A program made the translations under genes and the position numbers. Shown in pieces: positions 18,713 to 28,258 of a stretch of DNA of 64,000 nt (its first letter is position 1; each line of letters begins with the position of its first letter). The notes beneath the pieces are model-generated. The model was not told the DNA's origin, searched no databases, and saw only the letters and a program-made list of their open reading frames with translations. Source of the stretch: Solidesulfovibrio sp. (GTDB taxonomy: Bacteria > Desulfobacterota > Desulfovibrionia > Desulfovibrionales > Desulfovibrionaceae); contig NZ_JARKOZ010000044.1 in assembly GCF_029978005.1 (NCBI RefSeq), positions 79,787 through 143,786 of the forward strand, given 5' to 3'.

Positions 18713-19936
18713 ATGCAGGTTCTGGTTTACACGTCGCTGTATCCCAATGCGGCGAACGCCGTTCACGGCATATTCGTCGCCCGACTGGTGCTCGCCCTGA
18801 CCCGGCTGGTCCAGGTGCGGCTGGTGGTCCCGGAAAACGGCTACCACTGGCTGGCGTCCGTTCCCCGCCGCTGCGGCCAGCCCCAGGAGGGGATCGTCGA
18901 GACGGATCGCTGTCGTTTCTGGACCATCCCCAGGCTGCTCAAATCCCTGGACAGCCGTTTCATGGCCTGGTGGAGCGGCAAATGCTTCCGCCGGGCCCTG
19001 GCGTTCGAGCCCGACCTCATCCACGCCCACTACGCCTATCCGGACGGCGCCGCGGCAGCCAGCCTGGCCGCCCGGTCCGGGCTTCCCTTGGTGGTCACCT
19101 GCCACGGTTCGGACATCAATGTCCTGGCCCGGCATCCGGCGCGAAGGCGCATCATCGCAAAGACCCTGCGTCAGGCTGCGGCCGTGGTGGCGGTCTCGCA
19201 GGACTTGGCCGGAAAAATCGCCCGCCTCGGCGTAGACCCCGGACGCATCCTCCATATTCCCAATGGGGTGGATTGCGACAGGTTCCCCTTGGCGGACAAG
19301 GGGCAAGCGCGTCGGGACCTGCACCTGGAAGCAGGGGTTCCCCTGGTCGCAGCCGCGGGACGCCTGGAGCCGGTCAAGGGATACGACCGCCTGTTGCGCG
19401 CCCTGGTCCTGCTCCCGGACGTGCATCTTGCGCTGGTCGGAGACGGCAGCCAGGGGCCGGCCCTCCAGCGCCTGGCCCGGGAGCTTGGCCTTGCCCGGCG
19501 CGTGCGCTTTGCCGGCCGGGTGTCCCACGACGCGCTGGCTGCCTATTACCAGGCCGCCGATGCGCTGGCCATTTCCAGCCACAGCGAAGGCTGGCCCACG
19601 GTGATCCATGAGGCCCTGGCCTGCGGGACGCCCGTGGTGGCCCCGGCCTTGGGCGGCATTGCCGAGGCCCTGGCCGATCCCCGCGCCGGGGTGCTGCTTG
19701 ACTCGGCCGAGCCCGAGCCGCTGGCCGCGGGCATCCGGCGCGTCCTGGCCTTAACCGTTGATCCTTGCGCACTGCGCCAAATCGCGGCCGCGCACGATTG
19801 GTCGCGCATCGCCGCGCGGTATGCGGCGCTTTATGCGTGCGTGTTGCGGCACACCCCGAACTTCCCGCAGGAGGTCTCCCATGAGTTTCTTCCGAAAAAT
19901 GCTGCTCGCGGCCCTGCTGCCGCTTCTGCTCCTTGA
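18713..19936 (+). CDS. Family 4 glycosyltransferase (GT-B fold)
   Basis: A protein of 407 residues with an N-terminal GT4 half (YTSLYPNAANAVHGIFVARL, IHAHYAYPDGAAAA, VTCHGSDINVLAR) and a C-terminal nucleotide-sugar half (AAGRLEPVKGYDRLLRA, the EX7E-type SHSEGWPTVIHEALACG). It adds a sugar to the lipid-linked EPS unit in the cytoplasm. The last 56 bases overlap the start of the downstream beta-helix gene. Donor and acceptor cannot be read from sequence. Confidence 0.88.
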   Translation: MQVLVYTSLYPNAANAVHGIFVARLVLALTRLVQVRLVVPENGYHWLASVPRRCGQPQEGIVETDRCRFWTIPRLLKSLDSRFMAWWSGKCFRRALAFEPDLIHAHYAYPDGAAAASLAARSGLPLVVTCHGSDINVLARHPARRRIIAKTLRQAAAVVAVSQDLAGKIARLGVDPGRILHIPNGVDCDRFPLADKGQARRDLHLEAGVPLVAAAGRLEPVKGYDRLLRALVLLPDVHLALVGDGSQGPALQRLARELGLARRVRFAGRVSHDALAAYYQAADALAISSHSEGWPTVIHEALACGTPVVAPALGGIAEALADPRAGVLLDSAEPEPLAAGIRRVLALTVDPCALRQIAAAHDWSRIAARYAALYACVLRHTPNFPQEVSHEFLPKNAARGPAAASAP

Positions 19937-20915
19937 AGCGTCTTCCGTCCTTGCCGGCCAGGAAGTCCAGGTGCGGCCAGGCGACGATCCGGACACGCTC
20001 AGCAATCGGCTCCGTTCCCTGGCCCCCGGAAGCGTCGTGCGGCTCATGCCGGGGACATACGGCAAAAGCCTGCGCATATCCGAGCTTCGGGGCACGCCCC
20101 AAGCCCCCATCCGCATTGCCGCCGCACCGGGCGCCTCCTTGGAGGGGCGGGGAGATCAGGGAGCCAAAAGCTTTGCTCACGGTTCCGGCATCCTGTTGGA
20201 AAAATCCAGCCACGTGGTCATCGAGGGCCTGACCATCTCCGGGTTCCAACGCGGCGTCACCGTGGGGAACTGCCAGTCGGTGACCCTTAAGGGCAACACC
20301 ATCCGCGACGTGGACAGTTACGGGATCATGTCCTACCGCAGCGACGGCACGGCCATCGTCGAGAACCGCATCGAGCGCTGCCATTCCGAGCACGGCATCT
20401 ATGTCAGCGACGTGGCGGCGAACATCGTGATCGCCAAAAACATCATCCGCGACACCCACGTCAACGGCATCCACATCAACGGCGCGGTGGCCGGGCCGGT
20501 CATCACCGACAACCAGCTCGAACGCACCGGCTCCTTCCCCACCAAGGAAGGCGGCGCCGGCCTCACCCTCGTCGGCGGGACCACGGCGCCGATGGTCGCG
20601 CGCAACCACTTCAAGAACATCTACGGCCAGGGCATCACCCTCGACGCCCCCAATGCCGTGATCGAGGCCAACACCTTCGAGTCATGCGCCTGGAGCGGCG
20701 TCCTCGGCCTGGCCCATGGCACGGGCCTGCGCTTGTCGGGCAACGATTTCCGCAACGCCGCCGTGATCCCGCTCCAGTTCAGTCCGGCCGTCATCGCCTC
20801 GATGACCGCCGCCGGCGACCGTTATTCCAGCACCTTTCCCGTGTGCGAATCCCCCGACAACAAGCGGACCTATTCCCTCAAGGAATGGCAGGCGTTGGGC
20901 AAAGATGTCCAGTGA
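19881..20915 (+). CDS. Secreted right-handed parallel beta-helix protein
   Basis: A protein of 344 residues with a clear signal peptide (KMLLAALLPLLLLEASSVLA) and about eight PbH1-type coils (HVVIEGLTISGFQRGVTV, NRIERCHSEHGIYVSDVAAN, NIIRDTHVNGIHINGAV). Such folds are shared by polysaccharide lyases, C5-epimerases and NosD-like proteins, so it may modify or degrade the EPS in the periplasm; no specific catalytic site could be assigned. ATG 19881 follows GCAGGAGGTCTCCC. It overlaps the following glycosyltransferase by 11 bases. Confidence 0.8.
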   Translation: MSFFRKMLLAALLPLLLLEASSVLAGQEVQVRPGDDPDTLSNRLRSLAPGSVVRLMPGTYGKSLRISELRGTPQAPIRIAAAPGASLEGRGDQGAKSFAHGSGILLEKSSHVVIEGLTISGFQRGVTVGNCQSVTLKGNTIRDVDSYGIMSYRSDGTAIVENRIERCHSEHGIYVSDVAANIVIAKNIIRDTHVNGIHINGAVAGPVITDNQLERTGSFPTKEGGAGLTLVGGTTAPMVARNHFKNIYGQGITLDAPNAVIEANTFESCAWSGVLGLAHGTGLRLSGNDFRNAAVIPLQFSPAVIASMTAAGDRYSSTFPVCESPDNKRTYSLKEWQALGKDVQ

Positions 20916-22089
20916 ACCGCAACGGCCCGTCGTGGTCTATCACCACCGCACCCAAGGCGTGGACGCCCAGGGCATCCACGTCCACGAGATGTGCCGGGCG
21001 TTCGAAACGCTGGGCTACACGGTGGCCAAGGTGGCGCTGCACGCCCGGGAACAGGTGGGGCGGGATTCCCGTCCGGGCCTGGTCAGCCGTCTTGTCGCCC
21101 GCCTGCCGCCCGCGGCCTACGAGTTGCTGGAACTGGGGTACAACCTCGTCGGCGTGCCCCGGCTCTACCGGGCCGTCCGACGGCATCGCCCCGCGTTCGT
21201 TTACGAGCGGTACTCGCTCTACAACCTGAGCGGAATCGTGGTGTCCAAACTGACGGGCGTCCCCCTGGTCCTCGAGGTGAACTCCCCCCTGGCCAGGGAA
21301 AAGGCGCTGCACGGAGGTTTGGCCTTCCGACGCCTGGCCCAGGCGATGGAGACGTATATCGTCAACCACGCCACCCGGACCATCGCCGTCACCGGCGTGC
21401 TGCGGGGCATGCTGGTGGAGAGGGGGGCCGAGGCGGCCCGGATCGCGGTCATGCACAACGGGGTCAATCCCGGCGACTTCGACGACCCGGCAAAGCCCGC
21501 AGGCCAGGCCGCATTCCCCGTCAGGCTGGGGTTTGTCGGCTGGTTCCGGCCGTGGCACGGGCTGCTGGAAATGGTCGCCGCCCTCCATGAACACGGTCTG
21601 TTCCGGGAGGGGGTCGCTTTGCTGCTGGTCGGGGACGGGCCGATCAGGCCGGATCTGGAACGGATGATTCGCCGATGCCGCCTTGAGGACCGCGTGACCA
21701 TCACCGGACCCACGGACCGCCGGGTCCTGCCCGGCCTTCTGGAGGGGGTGGATATCGCGATTCAGCCGGCGGCTACGGCATACGCCTCTCCCATGAAGCT
21801 TTTCGAGTATCTGGCTGCGGGCAAGGCCGTGGTGGCCCCGGATCAGGACAACATTCGCGAGGTGGTGCGCCACGGAAAAGATGCCCTGCTTTTCGCTCCC
21901 GGCGATTGGGACGACTTCGCCGGACAGGTCCGCTCCCTCGTGCGCGATCCGGCCTTACGCCAGCGATTGGGCCAGGCCGCCCGCCGGTCCATGGTCGAAA
22001 ACCGGCGGACGTGGACGGACAACGCGGCCCGGGTCGTGGCTTTGCTCGGCAAGCCGTTCCCGAGCCGCGGGCGGCCACCCCGACCATAA
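20905..22089 (+). CDS. Family 4 glycosyltransferase
   Basis: A protein of 394 residues. N-terminal half: YHHRTQGVDAQGIHVHEMCR and FVYERYSLYNLSGIVVSKL; C-terminal half: VGWFRPWHGLLEMVAAL, LLLVGDGPIRPDLERM and a donor-binding region ASPMKLFEYLAAGKAVVAPD. The ERYSLYN segment recurs in the GT encoded at 30495, suggesting paralogous enzymes with related acceptors. Likely cytoplasmic EPS assembly enzyme. It converges with the epimerase gene 23 bases downstream. Confidence 0.88.
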   Translation: MSSEPQRPVVVYHHRTQGVDAQGIHVHEMCRAFETLGYTVAKVALHAREQVGRDSRPGLVSRLVARLPPAAYELLELGYNLVGVPRLYRAVRRHRPAFVYERYSLYNLSGIVVSKLTGVPLVLEVNSPLAREKALHGGLAFRRLAQAMETYIVNHATRTIAVTGVLRGMLVERGAEAARIAVMHNGVNPGDFDDPAKPAGQAAFPVRLGFVGWFRPWHGLLEMVAALHEHGLFREGVALLLVGDGPIRPDLERMIRRCRLEDRVTITGPTDRRVLPGLLEGVDIAIQPAATAYASPMKLFEYLAAGKAVVAPDQDNIREVVRHGKDALLFAPGDWDDFAGQVRSLVRDPALRQRLGQAARRSMVENRRTWTDNAARVVALLGKPFPSRGRPPRP

Positions 22090-22112
22090 GGGGCAAAGAC
22101 GCAGCCGTCGTT

Positions 22113-23102
22113 TTACCGGACGACCTGGGCTTCCCGCTCAAGGGGGGCGGCGATTTCGCGCATGCCGGCGACGGTCTTGGCCAGGCCCTCTTTGATCGAA
22201 ATGCCCGGAATCCAGCCCGTGTCGCGCAGAAGCTTCGAATTATCGGCCACGGAGTAACGGATGTCGCCCTGACGCGCCTCGGCGTAGATGGGTTTGTTGG
22301 TTCGCTTGGCCATGCGTACGGTCAACCTGGCCAACATGTTGATGCTGACCCCGCAACCGGTGCCTACGTTGTACACCCCGGAAAGCGGCCACCCCCTCAT
22401 GAAGCCCGCGGCCGTCGTCAAGGCCCGCAGGGCGTCCTCCAGAAAAAGAAAATCCCGTAGTTGCATGCCGTCCCCATGGATGATCGGGGGAAGTCCCGCT
22501 TGGGTCCTTTCCAGAAACTTGCGCACCACGCCGTCGTAGGGCCCTGCCTTGGCGCGGGTGGGGCCGTAGATGTTGAAAAAACGCAGGGAACACCCGTATC
22601 CCGATTGGTCGATGGCCTGCGACACCAGATACTTGGACAATCCGTAGGGGCTTATGGGATCGCCGGCGTCCGCTTCGAAAACCGGTCTGAGGAGGGGACT
22701 GCCGTATTCGGCGGCGGAACCAGCGAAGACGAAGGTCCGGCATTCGTACTGTATGGCCTTGGAATGCAGGAAGCTGGATGCCTCATGATTGACCTTCATG
22801 GTCTGCGCGACATGGTCCATGGAATAGGGCACGCTGATAATGGCCGCCAGATGAAATATGGCAGATATTGGAGAATGTTTTTTAATGAGTTGTTCCATGA
22901 ACAATGTATTTGTTATGGATTTGTTGTGAAATAGAAAGGCCGGATCGCCGATGAAGTCGGTCATGTTGTCTAACGATCCTGAGAAAAGATTGTCGACGCC
23001 GATGACGATGCACCCCATCCGAAGTAACCTCTTCGTCAAGTTTGAGCCGACATTTCCTGCGCATCCTGTCACGATACATATTGGCTTGGTTGAGCAGGTC
23101 AT
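22113..23102 (-). CDS. NAD-dependent sugar-nucleotide epimerase/dehydratase
   Basis: An extended short-chain dehydrogenase of 329 residues. Rossmann motif VTGCAGNVGSNLTKRLL at the N-terminus, active-site YxxxK (YGLSKYLVSQ) and an upstream Ser/Ala-rich strand (FVFAGSAAEYG). Its best match by eye is the UDP-glucose 4-epimerase group; the precise sugar is not determinable. It probably supplies a precursor for the EPS. ATG 23102 has GAGG ten bases upstream and places the Rossmann fold near residue 10; the open frame extends far further upstream but without coding character. It is the only minus-strand gene inside the EPS block. Confidence 0.85.
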   Translation of the reverse strand: MTCSTKPICIVTGCAGNVGSNLTKRLLRMGCIVIGVDNLFSGSLDNMTDFIGDPAFLFHNKSITNTLFMEQLIKKHSPISAIFHLAAIISVPYSMDHVAQTMKVNHEASSFLHSKAIQYECRTFVFAGSAAEYGSPLLRPVFEADAGDPISPYGLSKYLVSQAIDQSGYGCSLRFFNIYGPTRAKAGPYDGVVRKFLERTQAGLPPIIHGDGMQLRDFLFLEDALRALTTAAGFMRGWPLSGVYNVGTGCGVSINMLARLTVRMAKRTNKPIYAEARQGDIRYSVADNSKLLRDTGWIPGISIKEGLAKTVAGMREIAAPLEREAQVVR

Positions 23103-23838
23103 GAGCTGGCTACCTCGTATGTTGTATGGTTGGTATGGAGCTGTGGCTTGGTCGCCGTGATAAATGTTGAGGATATGCATAATATTGTATGGAACTCGCC
23201 AAATTATATAGTTATATTGGTGCGTTGCGATGAGCGTGCGGTTCGCGTTCAACTGTTGCCGCGTTGGTTCGATGTTCGGGGTTGATGTTTCGGATTCCGC
23301 TAGAGCAAGCGCCGTGCCTCTGGGGATGGCGCTTAGTATGGTGGAATAATAAACAAAAAAATCGGCGTGTGCCGGGGAGGCGAATTTTGAGGGCCAGAAC
23401 CGACAGTCTTTGTCGGGATTGCTTACAGAGCGTGCCGAAGGACGAGGTCTCAGGAAACGTGCCGCGGCCAGAGAAGTGCGCGGGGGATGGGCCAGGGTCG
23501 CGGCCGATCCGGGTCGCATCGAAAATAGATCGTGTTTGAAGTCTGTTGGAGGAGAAAGACTTTCCCAAAACGATGGGGACTGTGGCCGTCGAGGTTTGCC
23601 GACCGGCAGGGCGATGGAGGGCGGCCCGTTGGCCCGGGAGGGTTGGCCCGCATACGCCCGGCGTATGCTCCCGCAGGCGGCGGGGAGGGTCGACGAAGCC
23701 GCCGGACGGACGGGAAAAAACAATCGGCGCAAGTCGCGGATTAGGTAGCAGCCCCCATCGCGGGGAATGTTTCGGCGGCGTAGAGAAGCAAAAGGCAAGG
23801 GAAGTTATCGGCGGCAGAGTTCTTGTGACCGGAGAACG
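23103..23838. other. Divergent intergenic region within the EPS locus
   Basis: About 735 bases between the divergent epimerase and the TIGR03087-like glycosyltransferase. Bases 23103-23350 are AT-rich and include a TATAAT on the minus strand in the context ACTATATAATTTGG (around 23205), a likely promoter zone for the epimerase. The rest is GC-rich with no supportable gene. Confidence 0.5.
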
Positions 23839-25092
23839 ATGATGCTGCGTGAAGGCACGCTACGATCCACAGGCGATACGCCGACCGTGCATCCTGGCGG
23901 AGCGCGGGAAATCCTCGTGTTGTGCCATCGCATTCCCTATCCCCCCCACAAAGGGGATAAGATCAGGTCCTTTCATCTGGTGCGCCATCTGGCCGAACGG
24001 GGGTGGCGCATCCATCTCGGCATGTTGGCGGACGACCCGGGCGACCTGATCCACCGCGAGGCGTTGCGGCCTTACTGCGCAAGCCTGGCGGTGCAGCGGA
24101 TGCCCTGGTGGCGCAGACTGCGATCCCCCTTGGGGGCGATCAGGGGAACGTCGTTTTCCGTGGAATGCTTCCGCGACGGCTCCTTGCAGGACTATGTGGA
24201 TACGGTCCTGGCTTCGCGGCCAATCGAAGCCGCCCTGGCGGTCAGCGCGCCCATGGCCGAATACCTGCGCGCGACGCCGGGACCTTTGCCGCCGAGGATG
24301 CTCCTGGATTTGGTGGATGTGGATTCCGAGAAGTGGCGCGCCTACGCCGGCCGCACCGCCTGGCCGCTCAACCGCGTGTACGCCCTGGAAGCACGGCTTC
24401 TTGGCCGGTACGAGCGCCTGGTTTCCGAAATGTTTCAGATCACGCTTCTGGTCACCGAGGCCGAGTCGTCGCTTTTCCGCCGGATCGGCGGCGCGAAGGA
24501 CAAGGTCCGCACCCTCTCCAACGGCGTCGATCTGGAGTATTTTGTCCCGCCCGATCCCGCCGCACGCGTCCGAGGGCGGACGGTCTTTTGCGGGGCCATG
24601 GATTACCGGCCCAACATCGACGCCATGGTCTGGTTCGCCACCGCCGTTCTGCCGCGTCTGCGCCGACGCCTGCCGGAAACCACCCTGACGATCGTGGGGG
24701 CCAACCCGACCCCCCCGGTGCGCGCGTTGGCCGCACTGCCCGGGGTGCGCGTGACGGGCGGCGTGGGCGATGTGCGCCCCTATGTCGCCGAGGCGGCCTT
24801 GTCCGTGGCCCCCATGCGTCTGGCCCGGGGGGTGCAAAACAAGGTCTTGGAAGCCATGGCCATGGGCAAGGCGGTGTTGGCCACGCCGCAGGCCTTTGAG
24901 GGGATCGAGGCCGTCGCCGGTCAGGACCTGGCCGTGGCCCCGGACGACCCCGAGGCCTTCGCCGCAGCCGCCCTGAAACTGCTGCTGTCCCCGGAAGCTG
25001 CGGCGAGCATGGGCGCGTGCGCCAGACGGCGCGTGGAGCAAGGCTACAGCTGGTCAGCGCGATTGGCGCCGCTCGAAAACATGTTGGGGTAG
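23839..25092 (+). CDS. XrtA/PEP-CTERM-system glycosyltransferase (TIGR03087-like)
   Basis: A protein of 417 residues with the N-terminal signature ILVLCHRIPYPPHKGDKIRS, middle region LLDLVDVDSEKWRAYA, and C-terminal GT4 half (VFCGAMDYRPNIDAMVWF, RGVQNKVLEAMAMGKAVLAT). These features fit the exosortase-linked sugar transferases of the EpsH1 system. A GGAGAACG ribosome site precedes ATG 23839; the adjacent ATG 23842 is equally possible. It opens the long, tightly packed second EPS operon. Confidence 0.88.
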   Translation: MMLREGTLRSTGDTPTVHPGGAREILVLCHRIPYPPHKGDKIRSFHLVRHLAERGWRIHLGMLADDPGDLIHREALRPYCASLAVQRMPWWRRLRSPLGAIRGTSFSVECFRDGSLQDYVDTVLASRPIEAALAVSAPMAEYLRATPGPLPPRMLLDLVDVDSEKWRAYAGRTAWPLNRVYALEARLLGRYERLVSEMFQITLLVTEAESSLFRRIGGAKDKVRTLSNGVDLEYFVPPDPAARVRGRTVFCGAMDYRPNIDAMVWFATAVLPRLRRRLPETTLTIVGANPTPPVRALAALPGVRVTGGVGDVRPYVAEAALSVAPMRLARGVQNKVLEAMAMGKAVLATPQAFEGIEAVAGQDLAVAPDDPEAFAAAALKLLLSPEAAASMGACARRRVEQGYSWSARLAPLENMLG

Positions 25093-25098
25093 CCAGGG

Positions 25099-26127
25099 AT
25101 GCGCGTACTTGTCGTCGACGATGCAAAGCGGGAAGCCTGGGACGCGTTCGTGGCCGGCCACCCCAAGGCGACCCCGTTTCACCGCTGGGCCTGGATGGAC
25201 GCCATCCGCCGCGCCTACGGCTTTGCCCCCACGCCGCTCGCGGCCTGGCGCGACGGCCAGGTGGCCGGTGTGCTGCCCCTTGTGCGCATGCGCCTGCCCG
25301 GTCTTCGCGGCTGGCTCGTCTCCTTGCCATATTGTGATTGCTGCGGCCCCCTGGCGGAGGATGCCGCCACAAGGCAGGCCTTGGTGGACCAGGCGCTGGA
25401 ACAGACCCGCCGGCAGGGCGCGGCCGGGTTGGAACTGCGCCAGTCGCGGCCCGAAGCGGGGGAATGCGCCAAAGTCCTCATCCGCATGGCGCTGCCCCAG
25501 GGCGCGCAGCAACTCATGGCTTCCTTCCGGTCCAAACTGCGCAGCCAGATCAACAAGCCCAAGCGCGACGGCCTGACGGCGGCGACCGGCGGCATGGAGC
25601 TGCTGTCGGTCTTCTACCGGGTTTTTTCCCGGAACATGCGCGATCTCGGTTCCCCGGTCCATTCCCTGGATTGGTTCAAGGCGGTGCTGCGCGGGTTCGA
25701 GGACCTGGCCCGCGTGACCGTGGTCGCCATGTCGGATGGCACTCCGGCCGCGGCCGCCATCTGGATGGTCCAGGGACGGACGGCCTTCGAACCCTGGGCT
25801 TCGTCCCTGCGGGAACACAACCGGGCCAATCCCAACATGCTCTTGTATTGGTCCATGCTGTCCCAGGCCGCGGCCGCCGGGGCGGAGGAGTTCGACATGG
25901 GCCGTTGCACGCCGGGCGTCGGGACGCACCGCTTCAAACTCCAATGGGGCGGGCGGGAGCTGGGGCTTGCCTGGGAGCGCTTCGCTCCATCCGGCCGTCG
26001 GTGGCCGCCAGCTGCAAAACGCAGCCCCGGCGTGTCGCGCCGGGCGCTTGCGGTCTGCTGGAGTCGGCTGCCCCTTGCCGTGGCCAACACTCTCGGTCCG
26101 GCGCTTCGGCGCTACATCTCCTTATGA
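25099..26127 (+). CDS. FemAB-like protein, XrtA/PEP-CTERM-associated
   Basis: A protein of 342 residues with two GNAT-like folds: N-terminal PFHRWAWMDAIRRAYGF and C-terminal FRSKLRSQINKPKRDG, WMVQGRTAFEPWASS, EFDMGRCTPGVGTHRFKLQW. This is the pattern of the TIGR03019-type FemAB proteins of exosortase loci. FemAB enzymes transfer amino-acyl or acyl groups; here the acceptor would be an EPS sugar amine, possibly one exposed by the deacetylases in the same locus. Its stop overlaps the next reading frame. Confidence 0.85.
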   Translation: MRVLVVDDAKREAWDAFVAGHPKATPFHRWAWMDAIRRAYGFAPTPLAAWRDGQVAGVLPLVRMRLPGLRGWLVSLPYCDCCGPLAEDAATRQALVDQALEQTRRQGAAGLELRQSRPEAGECAKVLIRMALPQGAQQLMASFRSKLRSQINKPKRDGLTAATGGMELLSVFYRVFSRNMRDLGSPVHSLDWFKAVLRGFEDLARVTVVAMSDGTPAAAAIWMVQGRTAFEPWASSLREHNRANPNMLLYWSMLSQAAAAGAEEFDMGRCTPGVGTHRFKLQWGGRELGLAWERFAPSGRRWPPAAKRSPGVSRRALAVCWSRLPLAVANTLGPALRRYISL

Positions 26128-26138
26128 GGAACGATGGC

Positions 26139-26963
26139 ATGTCGCACGTGAAAGCAGCCTTGCGTCTCTGGGACTACAGGGAATTGCTGTCGACGCTGGT
26201 CTGGAAGGAAATCGTGGTCCGATACAAGCAGGCCTACCTCGGCATCGCCTGGACGGTGCTCAAACCCGTCATGCTCATGCTGGTGTTCACCCTCATGCGC
26301 AGTTTTATCGGCATCGACAGCGGTTCGATCCCGTACCCGGTGCTGACCTTCACCGCCTTGATCCCCTGGGTGTTCTTCCAGGAGGGCGTGGCTTTGGGGG
26401 TGAACAGCATCGTGCTCAACGCCGGGTTGGTAAAAAAGATCTATTTTCCCCGCGAAGTGTTCCCCCTGGTGTCCGTCCTGACCAAGATGGTGGAATTTTG
26501 CGTGGATTTCGCGGTGCTTTTGGGGCTGATGGCCTGGTATGGACTTTCGCTTACCACCCAGGCCGCCTGGCTGCCGCTTTTGCTGGCCTATCTGGTCCTG
26601 ACGACCCTGGCCGTGAACCTTGCCGGCGCGGCCCTCAACGTCTTTTACCGCGACGTGTCCCAGTTCCTGCCGGTGGCCATATCCCTGGTGATGTACGCCT
26701 CGCCCATCATTTATCCCCTGTCCCTGGTCAAACGGGTGCTTTTGGTCTCGCAAGCCGCCGGAGTCCATTCCGATCTGCTCTATTTCCTTTACACCCTAAA
26801 CCCCCTGGTGGGCATTGTGGACGCCTTCCAGAGCGTGTTGCTGCGCAACCAACCGCCGGATTTTTCCGTGATATGGCCAGGAGCCCTGTTCGTGGCGATG
26901 CTGTTGCCGGCCAGCTACGAATATTTCAAACGCGCGGAGCATTCTTTCGCGGATGTCATCTAG
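26139..26963 (+). CDS. wzm: Polysaccharide ABC transporter permease (Wzm-like)
   Basis: A protein of 274 residues with six membrane helices and the ABC-2 hallmark N-terminus (LLSTLVWKEIVVRYKQAYLG, AWTVLKPVMLMLVFTLM) and C-terminus (YASPIIYPLSLV, NPLVGIVDAFQSVLL). It would form the inner-membrane channel that moves a lipid-linked polymer to the periplasm. ATG 26139 has GAGGA eight bases upstream; the earlier ATG 26124 overlaps the femAB stop. Followed directly by the ATPase subunit. Confidence 0.9.
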   Translation: MSHVKAALRLWDYRELLSTLVWKEIVVRYKQAYLGIAWTVLKPVMLMLVFTLMRSFIGIDSGSIPYPVLTFTALIPWVFFQEGVALGVNSIVLNAGLVKKIYFPREVFPLVSVLTKMVEFCVDFAVLLGLMAWYGLSLTTQAAWLPLLLAYLVLTTLAVNLAGAALNVFYRDVSQFLPVAISLVMYASPIIYPLSLVKRVLLVSQAAGVHSDLLYFLYTLNPLVGIVDAFQSVLLRNQPPDFSVIWPGALFVAMLLPASYEYFKRAEHSFADVI

Positions 26964-27021
26964 TGTCGCCTCTGCAATCCCCTTGCGCGACACGAACAAA
27001 TCCGAGGAGCGGCAATCAGCC

Positions 27022-28245
27022 ATGACCGCCATTGAAGTCGTCGCCATGACGAAGGAATTCCAATTGGGGCAGATCGTGACCCTCAAGCAGAGCGTAAGCA
27101 ACGTGTTGCGCACGGTCACAGGGCGGACCCCGGAAAAGCCGGAGCGGTTCAAAGCGCTGGATAACATCGATTTTTCCGTCCAATCCGGTGAGGTCGTCGG
27201 GATCATCGGCTCCAACGGCGCGGGCAAATCCACCCTGCTCAAGATCCTCTCGGGCATTACCGCGCCGAGCGCGGGCGCCGTCCGGGTACGGGGACGGGTG
27301 GCTCCGCTCATCGAGGTGGGAGCCGGATTGCATCATGAACTGACCGGCCGGGAGAACATCTACCTCAACGCCTCCATTCTCGGCGTCCCCCGGCGGAAAA
27401 TCGAAAAACTGGTGGACCCCATTCTGGAGTTCTCGGAGATCAGGCCCTTCGAGGATACGCCGGTGAAGAAATACAGTTCGGGGATGAAGGTCCGGTTGGG
27501 CTTCGCCATCGCCACGAACATCGAGGCCGACATCCTCATCGTCGACGAGGTGCTGGCCGTGGGGGACATCGCCTTCCAGCGAAAATGCTTCGATAAGATG
27601 GAAGACCTCATCCTCAACCAGAAAAAGACCGTGTTGCTTGTCAGTCACAATATCCGCCAGGTGCAGCGCATCTGCACCAGGGTCCTGCTTTTCGAGTACG
27701 GCAAGATCGTCGCCGATGGGCCGACACAGGAAGTATGCCAGACGTTTTTCGAACAAAGCGACAGGATCATTTACGATCGGGCTTCTCCTGTCTGGGGCGA
27801 TTTCGAGTCTTCGGACGGCTTCGAGTTGCTGTCGCTGTCGATGACCACGCCCGATGGCCAGCCGTTGCGGCGGGTGCACGCCAACGAACCTGTGGAAATC
27901 CGCATCCTGTACCGAAACGGCAATCCCCTGGTGCGGCCGAAATTCGGCATCGGCGTGCATACCTCCGATTTCCTTTACCTGACCACCTACGACAGCCGTG
28001 ACGAGATCTGGATAGACGAGGTCGGCCCCGGCGAACACGAGGCGGTCTGCCGTATTTCCCGGATTCCCTTTACGCCGGGCATCTACTCCCTGCGCCTGGG
28101 CGTCAGCGGCGGCGGGGTGGAGAAGCGCATTTTCTACGGCGAGAACCTGCTGAATTTCCAGGTGCAAGGCGATGAGCGCCACCGCAATGTGTCCGGTTCG
28201 GAGGGGCTGGTCCTGCTCGACGCGACCTGGCGGCAGCTGGCCTGA
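27022..28245 (+). CDS. wzt: Polysaccharide ABC transporter ATP-binding protein with Wzt C-terminal domain
   Basis: A protein of 407 residues. ABC domain: Walker A GSNGAGKST, signature YSSGMKVRLGF, Walker B ILIVDEVLAVGD, H-loop LLVSHN. A C-terminal beta-sandwich (about 265-405, from SSDGFELLSLSM) matches the Wzt carbohydrate-binding module that recognises the finished polymer's end. ATG 27022 is favoured by alignment; an in-frame ATG at 26953, overlapping the permease gene end, would add 23 residues. Confidence 0.9.
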   Translation: MTAIEVVAMTKEFQLGQIVTLKQSVSNVLRTVTGRTPEKPERFKALDNIDFSVQSGEVVGIIGSNGAGKSTLLKILSGITAPSAGAVRVRGRVAPLIEVGAGLHHELTGRENIYLNASILGVPRRKIEKLVDPILEFSEIRPFEDTPVKKYSSGMKVRLGFAIATNIEADILIVDEVLAVGDIAFQRKCFDKMEDLILNQKKTVLLVSHNIRQVQRICTRVLLFEYGKIVADGPTQEVCQTFFEQSDRIIYDRASPVWGDFESSDGFELLSLSMTTPDGQPLRRVHANEPVEIRILYRNGNPLVRPKFGIGVHTSDFLYLTTYDSRDEIWIDEVGPGEHEAVCRISRIPFTPGIYSLRLGVSGGGVEKRIFYGENLLNFQVQGDERHRNVSGSEGLVLLDATWRQLA

Positions 28246-28258
28246 GGCGGGGATGGCG

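Noticed and set aside
17129..19609. 826-residue minus-strand frame
   Set aside because: Antisense to the ligase-like gene and a glycosyltransferase; high GC content removes stops, and the product has no recognisable domain.
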